A stretch of DNA of 64,000 bases from Labia minor (Eukaryota > Arthropoda > Insecta > Dermaptera > Spongiphoridae): positions 7,094,491-7,158,490 of the forward strand of contig OY720345.1 in NCBI GenBank assembly GCA_963082975.1, in the 5' to 3' direction. The notes under the pieces were generated by a model. It was not told the origin of the DNA and searched no databases. It was given only the letters and a program-made list of their open reading frames with translations. The translations under genes and the position numbers were made by a program. This document shows positions 54,000 through 64,000 of this stretch, piece after piece (within the stretch, counting starts at the first letter, position 1; each line of letters starts with the position of its first letter).

Positions 54000-55495
54000 C
54001 AATGATCTATTATTTGTTTGTATTCTTCACTTACCAGATGACTTTTTCTTCTATGATCCTTAAAATTACATAAAATCAAATGAAAATAAATATTTAATTA
54101 CTACTTTAATAGTAATATATTATTATTATTATAATTATTATTGTTATAATTACTTTTTTTGAATATTTTCCATACATAAAATAAAAAGAAACGCACAAAA
54201 CATTAATAAATATAAAATATTTCTTCTATAGATATTTTTCTTTCTATATTTTTTCCTCAATTATGTATAAATAAACTTTCTCTATAATTTATTATTTTAT
54301 TGTTAAAAATACATCACTAATCATTATTATAATTTATCACCAACTTTCAAGGTTGGTTAATTTGTAAATATAAAAATTAAATCACAGCACTAATTATTTT
54401 ATTAAATCTTCCATATTTAAAAAAAATTATGAATTGTTTTATTTTTAAAGAATCTCATATAAAATTGTGAACTTTTCATTAATTTAGTTTAATTGAACAT
54501 TTAATAAAAAAATATATTTAATATATTTGATTAAAAAGAAGTGAGTGGTTGTATAGTTTGTAACATTATTGAAAAGAAAAAAAAATAAATGAAAGCAATA
54601 TTTTAATTACCTATATTAAAATAAGTCATCACAGATAAAAATAATTATAATATTTTTAGTAAAATTTAAAGGAAATTTAATTAAAGCATAATTCTAATAA
54701 ATCATTTTTACCATAATTTTTTGTTTCTATTAAATTAAATTGTTGGAAATTTAAAAATTACTTTTTATATAATTGAGTAAAATATAAAAAGTCCATACCT
54801 ATTGTCATTTTTGATAAAAATAAAATAATTTTTTTTTTTTAAATTTTTGTTTAGTTATAAAATGTGGAAGGAAGTTAACGTTTTGGAAAACAATTTGTTT
54901 TTTTAGAATAGAGATTATATGTGATATGATTTTAAAATAGAATTGAATTGAAATTCAGGATTGTCCCAAAATTTGGTTTATTTTATTTTATTATATATAA
55001 TAAGAATTTTGCTTTATTTGTGAATTTAATAATCTCTTTCTATTTTTTTTTTCATTTAAAGATATCATCATATTTTTATTTATTTACTCAATGCTTATAA
55101 ATAATTTAAAATAATTTGAAATTTTAATTTTTTTTTTTACTTAAACATTTGTATTAAGAAGGATATAAATAATTAATCTCATTACAAATATTTATATATA
55201 TTATTTTAATTTTTTTTTTCTTTAAATATCTTATGAAAGTACATATGTATACATCCTAATAATAATTTCCATTCCAAATCGTTATATCAATGTTTTATCC
55301 TTTATTTATTATATTATATCAGCCTACCTATCTATATACACATATAAAATATATAAAATGTAACAAAAAGAATGCAGAGGTTGATGTTGCATTAATTATT
55401 ATATTAATTATTATATTGTAGATTTTTACAAATAAATAGTTCTTATAAATGAAAGGACTGATTAAATGATGAACTTTTTTTCTCATCATCAATAA

Positions 55496-55526
<31 letters not shown>

Positions 55527-55537
55527 TAAATAAGATG

Positions 55538-55568
<31 letters not shown>

Positions 55569-55860
55569 CCAATCCTTATAATAAATAAATAAATGTATAT
55601 ATAAAAGTATTAATAAATTTATTATTCCTACACCATTATATAATTATATATAAATATAGATGTAAAAGGGTAGGGGGGGTTGAATATTTAACCCTTTTTT
55701 TTTGTTGTTTCAAGATGTAAAGCACTGATTTCAAATGGTGCTAGAAATAATCAAATGGCTTATTTATTTTAAGCGATCTATCACTCATAAGAAATCAGCG
55801 ATCAACATGTTTTTGTATTTTTTCAATTTATCTATTCTTTTTTTTTATAATTTAAAGGTT
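54000..55860. other. AT-rich intergenic stretch downstream of VGLL4
   Basis: No gene. (TA)n runs at about 55497-55516 and 55544-55567. It probably separates the convergent VGLL4 and JIP3 transcription units. Confidence 0.5.
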
Positions 55861-55892
55861 ATTTATTAGCTCACCTTAATGGCATACAAGAT

Positions 55893-56093
55893 TCATGATG
55901 TTCCTTCTTGGTTCTCCAGAAACTCTCTAACGTTTCTATTTGCTTTGTCCCGCATTAAATGCCCTCGGTTCTGCTCGAAAGACAACGACACACAAAAGAC
56001 TTGCTTGTAGTATGTCCTCTTTGGATGGCAAACGTAATAGAATCTCCCAGGAGGTATAGTGCGATCGCTAAAGGCAAACACCCTGTCATCCTA
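55893..56093 (-). CDS. Unrecognised GC-richer ORF or exon between VGLL4 and JIP3
   Basis: The minus-strand frame runs from DDRVFAFSDRTIPPGRFYYV through CHPKRTYYKQVFCVSLSFEQ and NRGHLMRDKANRNVREFLEN to QEGTS and a stop at 55893. There is no ATG at the left of the frame, but an AG (CCAACTAG|GATGAC) could serve as an acceptor. Composition is clearly less AT-rich than the surroundings and the translation is complex, so it may be a real exon, a retrocopy or a transposon piece. No family is recognised. Confidence 0.3.
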
Positions 56094-56406
56094 GTTGGCG
56101 TTTCTGATCATTGAGAGGGGAGGAAGTGGAGACCACTTGTAAAGGAGGTGGAGAGGTGAACTGAGGGAAGACGGTGATGGTAAATTTGATATGACTCAGT
56201 CATTTGATATTTAAAAGTAACCTAATATATTTTAAGCTTGGAAAAAATTGTAAAACTTCGAGGACAAGAGAGAGATATGAAACTTCAATGGCATCTGTAA
56301 CGAAAGCCATTTGTGCTTAATTTATGAAAAAATTATAATAAAAATAGAATTATTTAAATTATTATACTAGTTTCTAATTTTTTTTTGTTGTTGAAAATCC
56401 CAGGTA

Positions 56407-56662
56407 TATAAGGAAATTTTGTAAATAAAAACACATATTAATATTTGTTATTGTAAATTTATTCAAAAAAATACACAACGTTTCGGTTGCAGAAGTAGCA
56501 TTTGATATTTAAAAGTAACCTAATATATTTTAAGCTTGGAAAAAATTGTAGATTGCAGAGGTAGCAATCGAAACGTTGTGTATTTTTTGTATTTTTTTGA
56601 ATAAATTTACAATAACAAATATCAATATGTGGTTTTATTTACAAAATTCCCTTATAAATAAA
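56407..56662. mobile_element. Foldback element F1 with captured local sequence
   Basis: The arms 'aaattttgtaaataaaa...cacatattaatatttgttattg' ... 'acaacgtttcggttgcagaagtag' and their inverse (GTAGCAATCGAAACGTTGTG ... ACAAAATTCCCTTAT) enclose 52 bp identical to 56201-56252. No ORF. Confidence 0.8.
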
Positions 56663-56724
56663 AACAGCCACCAAAGCTTCAATATTTTAATCCCAGGTAT
56701 ATTTTCATGAAATATATAACTTAA

Positions 56725-56975
56725 ATGTTTGCAATTAATGAGTACGTATCATTAGTAGGTCTTTTTATAAATTACTATTTTTTTCCAAGCTCTCTTTCAC
56801 CCTCTAAAAATATTTTGCAATTTTTCTATATTATTCTTACCTATCGAGACTGGCAAATTAATAAATCAGAAAAATTACCAAAGATCAACAAGAATTCTTC
56901 TATGAACCAAATTTTTTTTTTTATTAAGAACAAGCTTATTTATTACATATGTCCGGTCCTGAGGATGTGAGTTTT
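56725..56975. other. Segment between foldback elements
   Basis: An 81-codon plus-strand ORF (MFAINEYVSLVGLFINYYFF start) is hydrophobic and low-complexity. I do not regard it as a gene. Confidence 0.4.
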
Positions 56976-56976
56976 A

Positions 56977-57205
56977 TAAGAGTTTATAAGGGAATTTTGT
57001 AAATAAAACCACATATTGATATTTGTTATTGTAAATTTATTCAAAAAAATACACAACGTTTCGATTGCATTGTCCAGAGCCGACTGTCGGCTTGATAACG
57101 ATTGCAGAAGTAGCAATCGAAACGTTGTGTATTTTTTTGAATAACTTTACAATAACAAATATCTATATATGGTTTTATTTACAAAATTCCCTTATAAATA
57201 AAAAC
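56977..57205. mobile_element. Foldback element F2 with hammerhead-like centre
   Basis: The same arms as F1, about 90 bp each. The centre reads ATTGTCCAGAGCCGACTGTC then GGCTTGATAACGATTGCAGA and AGTAGCAATCGAAACGTTG. It forms AGCCGAC-T-GTCGGCT and CGATTGC-AGAAGTA-GCAATCG stems followed by GAAAC. Confidence 0.8.
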
Positions 57206-57229
57206 AGTCACCAAAACTTTGATAATTTT

Positions 57230-58313
57230 ATAAGAGTTTTTAAGTCACACTTTTCAACATATTGGATATACATTTTCTAATGAAATTTTCATTCAAATTA
57301 TTTATTTGTTATATTTTTCTTCTTATGCTTTATATCAACAATACCAATAGAACCGTCTTCATCTTATCATATTAAAATGAAAAATAAAAAAATAATTTGA
57401 AAAACATTTATTATTTTCATAATATAAAAATTATTTATATAGGAATAATTTATATAAATAAATATATATAATAGTTCATTTGAAATTCTACTCCAGCCTT
57501 ATAGTACCGTATTTTTCCCCGAGAAATGATGTAATGTGAATAAGTTCAAGTGTGAGAAACAATCCATTCTCTCTCTCTTTATCATTCTTCCCTCTAATAG
57601 TTCATATAGTCATTTGAACTTGAGACTATTTAGATTTTTTATTTTTCTAATACAAACAAAAAGACAATCATAGATAAATTATATTTCTAAAATATGTATT
57701 ATTTCATTTATATAGGAATTTTCATGTTTTTTTTTTACATTATAAGACTATCAATGTAATAAAATTAATTACACCATTCGAATTGAATTTTTATTTTATT
57801 AAAAAACAGTAATCATATAGTACAATAGTTCTAATTTTAGTGTCTTTGGTTAAAAATTTAAATTAATAAATTAAAATTATTTTAAAAATAACAAAAAATT
57901 AAATTAAATTAATATCTACATAAGACCATCATTTTACACATTTTTCACAATTTTATGTTATTTATCTCCATTTTCAAAAATAAATAAATATTACATATAA
58001 ATAACAATCCGAAAAGTGAAATAAAATTAATTTTTTACAGTGTTATCATATTATTTTAAAATAACCTTTTAAAACTTAAAAGTTCAATCAATCATACTAT
58101 CCATTCAATATCAAATGTTTCTTCAAATAACTTATTTTGATTAAAATATTAGATTAATATAACATTTATGAGAAATAGTTATTTTATTTTTTAGGATCCA
58201 TTTATCTATTTAACAAACTTTTATTATATATTTATTATTTATTATTATAGATAAATAGATCAAAAATATCAAAATGGCTTTAAAATCTGCAAGATTTTTT
58301 TCTATTATTTTAT

Positions 58314-58354
<41 letters not shown>

Positions 58355-58825
58355 AAATTTATTAATTTAATTGATTTGATGTGCTAAATTGAATCTTACA
58401 TATTTTTAAGTCAAGTCAAAAGCACCGAAATATAAAATAACTATATATATTTAAATACATAGAGTGAAATAAGCATTTAATTTCTTTAGATATATATCTA
58501 AATTTTTTTTTTGACTTATTAAGTCAAAATTAATCACAAATTTCGCACAAAAAACTCCATTTTTAATCAAAAGCCTTTAATAATAATAATTTAATTAGTT
58601 GAGCAACGAATTGATTTACTTTTTGATTTAATTAACTTAACTGACAAAAATATTTTATTTTTTAAATTTAAAAAAATGAAATATTAAGCTCATTATTTTA
58701 GAAAAAAATTACTTATTTTAATTTAAAAAATAATTTTCTAATGGAAAAGTTTTTTAACATTTTTTTTTAAAGCAACTGTGTAGATAGAATATATTAATTC
58801 TTTTATATATATATATATATATATA
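57230..58825. other. AT-rich region at the JIP3 3' end
   Basis: No gene. (TA)n at 58322-58350 and 58803-58825, the latter directly after the JIP3 stop on the minus strand. The JIP3 3' UTR must lie here; no poly(A) site can be chosen among the many A/T-rich candidates. Confidence 0.5.
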
Positions 58826-58829
58826 ACAA

Positions 58830-58939
58830 CTATTCATGAGAGGTAACTTGCCACACAATTAAATAAATTTGTTCTTGGTGAGGATCTCTTGAAGGATCTT
58901 GATGATCAACTTCACTTTCAATATCTTCATCACCATCAC
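58830..58939 (-). CDS. syd: JIP3 distal alternative terminal exon
   Basis: Acceptor GATTTAG|GT completes the phase-1 codon of the 61404 donor. Encodes [36 protein letters not shown] and a TAG stop. An acidic linker then LIVWQV, as in other JIP3/JIP4 C-termini. Confidence 0.85.
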
Positions 58940-61900
58940 CTAAATCAAATAAATAGAAATATAATTATTGTAAAAAAATCTTATTTATAAATTTTTTTTT
59001 AGAGAAAAGAAAAAGATAAGTTGATTTTCATAATTTTTCCGTGCAAACCTCCATTTAAAAATAAAACGCTTAAAACTTGGACAATCAAATACACAACTCT
59101 GAGGGTGTTGAATGCTAAACAAGAAAATAATTAAATTAATAGATTAGTTCAAGAACACATTATTTATATCGATAATAAAAAAATATCTAAAAAATGAATA
59201 TTGAGTGGGTGATGTGTTAAAAAAAAAATCTTAATATTAGGTTCAAAGCTTACTTTCTTTTTTTATTTTTTTTTTAGGTTTTACTTATTTTTGATAAATA
59301 TTAAAATAATCTTTTGTATTGAATATTCCATTGAATATTTTTAAATACAAAAAATCAACTCTCTTGACTAAAATAATTATTTTCAACTATATCCAAATTA
59401 TAATTATCCAATAAATCCCTGAAATAATTTAACTAATACCTGATAGTAAGTTTACCAATAGAAAATGTCTACGAACTTCTGTTTGTACAAGAAAACCTGA
59501 CTGAATCCATTCTCCCGGACATCCTCTGACTTGTGGGCATCCAACCTAGATTACCTGCCTTCTAACTATTATGTTTTCTATTTGTTGTAGTTTAGCTTTT
59601 ATCTTATTTATAAAATGTTAATAAAATAATAATTACAATAAAAAATATTTGTAAATGTATATATATAATGTAACCCATAAAATAAATCATATTATATATT
59701 TTATATTTCATTATTAAAGCTTTGGTGGCTATTTTTATTTATAAGGGAATTTTGTAAATAAAACCACATATTGATATTTTTTTAATAAATTTACAATAAA
59801 AAATATCAATATGTGGTTTTATTTACAAAATTCCCTTATATATTTTATAATTCGATTATTATAAAATTGTTGTCCAACAATTTTTTAATAATAAAATAAG
59901 TTGACCTGTGGCCAGGTCCGAACCGACCGACGGTTTGAAGTAAATTAATTTCCAGCTACAGAAACAATTTCAAATAATTTTAATATATCTATTAATGTAA
60001 TAAACAACAGATATGGATATAACATAAATATTTTTAATTTTATTTTATTTATAATATATATGTAAGACCAGGCTGTGACGTCATGAATGGCTGGATGACG
60101 TCATATAATTTTAAATCAAGAAAAAACTAATAAATATGATTTTCCCGAGGATAAAACCAATACAAAGTGAATGATTGGTGGTGATATATAAAAAAATCTC
60201 CTCATGTGAAATTTGGTGTGAAAATAACCCTTCCCTTCCTATCGTCGATCGTTAATACTACCACTTCCGGTTTCCGGATTTGCACCAAAAGTTGATCAAT
60301 TCATCCCACTGATGCATTAAGTAAATATACCAAATTTCATCAAAATCCGTTGAGCCGTTCAGGCTGTACACATCTATACGGACGGACAGACGGACAGACA
60401 TCATGCTAAAAATACTTTTTTCTGTTTAGAAAATGCATGATTCGTGGAGATATGTAAAAATCTCCACATGTGAAATTTGGTGTGAAAACAATACCTCCCT
60501 TACTATCGTCGGTCGGTAAAAACTCAGGAGCGAAAGTATAGAAAGATTAGTAATTTCATTTACACAATAAATTAATTGTGGTATTAGATGTATAAGTTGA
60601 AGCGTTTAAAGAAAATTAATTTGTACATACATATAGTAAATATTTAATTTTTTTTTCTAACAAATATTTTAACAATCAACAAGGATCTGTTAATCAAAAT
60701 ATGACTAGGCAGGATATATATTTAAAATAAAATAAATAATAAAATAATATTAGTATTTTTTAAGTAATACATTTTAAGTTGAATATGTGTATGTCAATTT
60801 TTTCAGAGTTTTACTGTGTCCATAGAAATATGCAATTATTTTATAACCATCACCAAAAAGAGTCCCAGAAATGGAATTTGGTTGGAGGAATTATTTTATT
60901 ATTAGGAGGGGGGGGAGATGTGTTATGGAGATTAACTATTTTAAATTAATAAAATAAGAAGTGATGGAAGAAGAAGAAAATGAAAAGAATAGATTAAGGA
61001 AGGAGAGAGAAGGGAACATACCGGGAGACTTGCCAGACAATGAGATGGCTAGCGGCGTCCTCAGGCTCTTCAGCATCCTCGACTGCATCATTAGGAACAC
61101 CCACCCGGAAAATACAGTCAAACCAATCATACACTCAACACTAACAAGGAGCCATCCAGTTAAAGACTCCATAAAGCATGTTATTCCATTAAAAGTTAAT
61201 AAATATAATTAAAGCGAATATTACATATCGTAGATACGGTATATCAATAAATTAATATCCAAGTTAATGAGATTTATAATATTAGAAAAAAAAAAAATAA
61301 AAAAAAGAGACACAGTAAATCTCAAGAAATATTTATATGTACACTTAATATTCTATAACAATTTATTAATAAAACTTAATAAATAGATAAAAATAAATCT
61401 TACCAGCTCGAAAGTCTATATAACCTTCACCACCTGCCATCACAAGCATTGATGGTGGACGAGATTTCTCCTCTCCAGATACAATTGCAGATACTTGTGA
61501 AGATGAACTAGTAGTTGAATTATTTGATGAAATACTTCCAATACCTAATAAATAGTAAATTATACATTTCAAAATTTATATTAAAAAAAAAGAGAAATTT
61601 TTATAATAAATAACAAAAAAAATGTATATATTTAATATCTTCTATATACATATATAATTCAAAATAATATTAGTAGAAATTTTGAGATATTGAATTTTCC
61701 ATATGTAAAATTAGAAAGCAACCAGATTTAATATTTATTTAGATAAATAATAAGTTATGTTTATATAATATAATCAGTGACGTATTGGTAAAATAAGAAG
61801 TAAGGGAACGCATAGTGGGAAAAAAAGTTCTATTTTCAGCAAACTATTTTTTTCCATAAAAGTTTTTATATTTTCTTATTCTTATTATACAAAATATTAA

Positions 61901-64000
61901 CGAACACAAAAAAAAGAAATTATAACAGTACCTACTGTTCCCCCGCGTTCCCCTCCCAATACACCACTGAATATAATTAGATTGATAAAGACAAATAGTA
62001 ATTATACTTACCAGGCACAGCAACAAAAAATTTAACAGCATCCCTGTGTCCATGAAAACTCAATTGAGCTTGTGCCATGGAACAAAATGGGATAAAAGTA
62101 GCAGGAGTGACGCGTGTTCCACCAGGATCAGAATAAACACGCACAACCCCACCAGGTGCTACTGTTCCTTGACATGTCTTAGGAGTGGTCCGAGTGGCCA
62201 CAGATGTACTACAATTTGATGTACTTCCAGAACCTAAAAAATATTATTTTTTTATCTTGTTTTTTTTTACTTAAATAAAAAAAAAATAAAATAAATTATT
62301 ACTAACTGTCAGTAAGAGGTACAGAAATAATTACACCATTGCCAGTTCCAATCCAAAGACGGCCAGAAGATATAAGTAATGTTGTAATACGTACAAATGA
62401 AAATCCAAGTTTTCCTGTACCTAAAAGTAATTGTATGTTTTCTGATTATTTTTGATATTCAAAATATATAATGTTTAAATTTAACGCAGAATCTGGTCAT
62501 ATAATGGAAATTTCGAATGGCAGCTTATTCAATAAGATAAACTAAATTATTATTATTTAATTATTTTTGTTTTTAGTTAAAATTATTCATCCATATTTGA
62601 TTTTTTTAATTAGATCGATTAAATTGAAAATCTACTATAAAAATAAAGAAAAAAAATAATATATAGCTTTTTAAAGAGTGAAATATAAAATACACCATAA
62701 TATATTTTATATTAAAATAAAACTTAAATAAAAGTAAATAACTCATATAAAAATGAATAAATTAATTAATTATAATTAAATTATGCATGCAAGAAAGCAC
62801 AAAGGGCTGAAGGTGTGATATGTTGGTGGATAGAGTAACTAATGTGTCTTTTGTGACTGACTACTACCTGAAGGCAAGACTGCTACGCATTCGCAGACAT
62901 CCCCCGTCAATCCACCGCACGCAAGCAAATAACAAATGAAAAAACAAAACATTTCATCATAATCAAAATTTATTTAATTAATATTAATATTTATATATAT
63001 ACTTATATATATATTAAATTTGCAGAAAAGTTTTGTTTATGAGTTTATATGAAATACATGCAAGGTTTCTAAAGATTTAAAAGATAAATGATATTTTAAA
63101 TTAGAATAAAAAAAATCTTAAAATATATTACTTCATTATATAATTATATTTAAAATTAATTCAATTATAAAATGTAATGTTAAAAATAGGGAAATCAGTT
63201 TTAACTAAAATAAAAAAGAATAATCATATATGTTCTAAGGTATTCATTTTTAGTTTCTTTTTTTTTACAAATAATCCAATGGTTGATTTAAAATAAAATA
63301 AATAGATCTAATGATTTTCCTTGAATGTTTCTATCTATTTAAAAAAAAGAAACATGTGCGAAGCGATTTTGAATTATTTTGACTACGAAAGCATTTTTAA
63401 TAATGAAAATGAAAATGATTAATTTATTTCAATGTAAAGCACAATAAAAGCATGTTCATATTCTCTAAAAAAAAGCTGTGATATTTATTAAAAGAAAGCA
63501 GAATATTTTTAATAACCCAAAGCTGAACGAAAATAAAGAAATAATTAATAATAGAAAAATACTAACCAAGCATTTTGCTAACATAGGGTTCAATATCCAC
63601 ATCTTGGAGATGTTCATATGTATGGGCATGATACAGTCTCAATGTTGAATCGAGACGGATAGATACCCATACACCATCACCTAACCATGCCATTTGGCGC
63701 ACTTGACTTTCTTTTCTAGGATGGGCTACTAACGATTTCTAAAACCAAAAGATTAATAAATTAGTTCGAAAAGCAAGCTAATAAACACTTATATTTACCT
63801 CGATTGTAAGAGTTTTTGGATCCAAAACATGTATATTGTTTCGATATCCGCACCAAACACGTCCATGAACACCTGCCATACAACGAATGCTATGATGATC
63901 AGGAAGGCCAATGTCTACTAGGTGATAAGCATCCAAATTCCATTGACCATCTGATCTCCTTGCAAAAACAGCCACTTTACCATCAGCTAAAGCTACTACT
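58830..64000 (-). CDS. syd: JIP3 / Sunday driver, C-terminal exons (5' part outside window)
   Basis: JIP3/Syd proteins are cytoplasmic scaffolds that link kinesin-1 and dynein to vesicles and assemble JNK signalling modules. Exons on the minus strand: 64000-63799 (partial), 63738-63567, 62420-62307, 62233-62012, 61544-61404, then a terminal exon at 58939-58830. All junctions are GT-AG and phases agree. Seen in order: [150 protein letters not shown] and [12 protein letters not shown]. This is the beta-propeller-like C-terminal domain of the family (human ends SHIIVWQV...). The coiled-coil and RH domains lie right of the window. A second possible terminal exon sits at 60994-61082. Confidence 0.95.
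59741..59844. mobile_element. Foldback element F3 (short)
   Basis: GGGAATTTTGTAAATAAAAC ... and its inverse meet almost directly, so the centre present in F1 and F2 is deleted. It lies in the JIP3 terminal intron. Confidence 0.8.
59897..60518 (-). mobile_element. Family C Helentron-like element, copy 4 (full length)
   Basis: From AAGTTGACCTGTGGCCAGGT (terminal hairpin) and ACCGACCGACGGT, through paired TGACGTCA palindromes (60075-60103) and a GGAC tandem tract (60379-60397), to CTATCGTCGGTCGGTAA. Inserted in the JIP3 terminal intron. Confidence 0.85.
60994..61082 (-). CDS. syd: JIP3 proximal alternative terminal exon
   Basis: Minus strand: the acceptor CCTAATGATGCAG|TC follows a branch-like CTAAT, and the two first bases complete the phase-1 codon left by the 61404 donor. 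Encodes [20 protein letters not shown] then RYVPFSLLP and TAA (60994-60996). SHLIVWQVS is closer to human JIP3 (SHIIVWQVS) than the distal exon is. It is much more GC-rich than the neighbouring exons. A good donor-like CG|GTATGT at about 61026 raises the alternative that it is sometimes spliced onward. Confidence 0.75.
62790..62950. other. GC-richer island in a JIP3 intron
   Basis: Mixed-composition block (GACATCCCCCGTCAATCCAC near 62903) in the intron between exons 63567 and 62420. On the minus strand it ends in a donor-like CAG|GTAGTAG that is phase-compatible with the next exon, but the only acceptors upstream would give a 12-nt micro-exon. Possibly a conserved regulatory element. Confidence 0.3.
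62951..63560. other. AT-rich JIP3 intron
   Basis: Nothing recognised. Confidence 0.5.

Noticed and set aside
62868-62879. Possible 12-nt JIP3 micro-exon (TCTTGCCTTCAG on the minus strand)
   Set aside because: Its phase fits and it has AG and GT borders, but a 12-nt exon cannot be supported without transcripts; listed only as a GC island.

Overview
This is 64 kb of a very AT-rich eukaryotic nuclear genome, full of introns and transposons. GC content looks to be about a quarter, judged by eye. The gene content and the repertoire of mariner, hAT, Helitron/Helentron-like, LINE and tRNA-SINE elements suggest an arthropod, most likely an insect. An AT-rich parasitoid wasp would fit, but the sequence does not prove it.

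Three conserved protein-coding genes can be assembled from exons whose splice phases all agree. (1) Positions 203-2964, minus strand: the first nine coding exons (531 codons) of Atg7, the E1-like enzyme of autophagy. Its 3' end, with the catalytic-cysteine exon, lies to the left of the window. (2) Positions 9367-52096, plus strand: a VGLL4/Tgi-type TEAD (Scalloped) co-repressor with two TDU motifs, encoded in four coding exons spread over about 43 kb. The first intron is 39 kb long and holds an alternative first coding exon at 35436-35514. (3) Positions 58830-64000, minus strand: the 3' exons of JIP3/Sunday driver (MAPK8IP3-like), with two alternative C-terminal exons that both end in a VWQV segment.

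Atg7 and VGLL4 lie head to head here. They are also neighbours in human (3p25, there tail to tail), which points to old microsynteny.

Almost everything else is repeats. There are seven copies of one tRNA-derived SINE; several rolling-circle-like families (B, C, D) with subterminal inverted repeats and a terminal hairpin; three mariner relics; three hAT MITEs; a 1.37 kb TA-flanked transposon with two unfamiliar ORFs; LINE reverse-transcriptase fragments and LINE 3' ends with paired GC hairpins; a likely solo LTR beside a decayed Helitron Rep fragment; several large foldback elements; and a 5S-rRNA-like sequence directly upstream of a SINE. GC-richer islands at about 3.6-4.05, 22.7, 24.6, 34.7-35.5, 39.7, 44.5, 55.9 and 62.8 kb stand out. 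Some may be promoters or conserved regulatory DNA.

No prokaryote-type system, CRISPR array or operon is present. The observations most worth following are the duplicated JIP3 terminal exons, the twin VGLL4 first exons, the inverted SINEs flanking a VGLL4 exon, the Atg7-VGLL4 microsynteny, the nested foldback at 20.7-21.4 kb, and the Helentron-like families that carry paired CRE palindromes.
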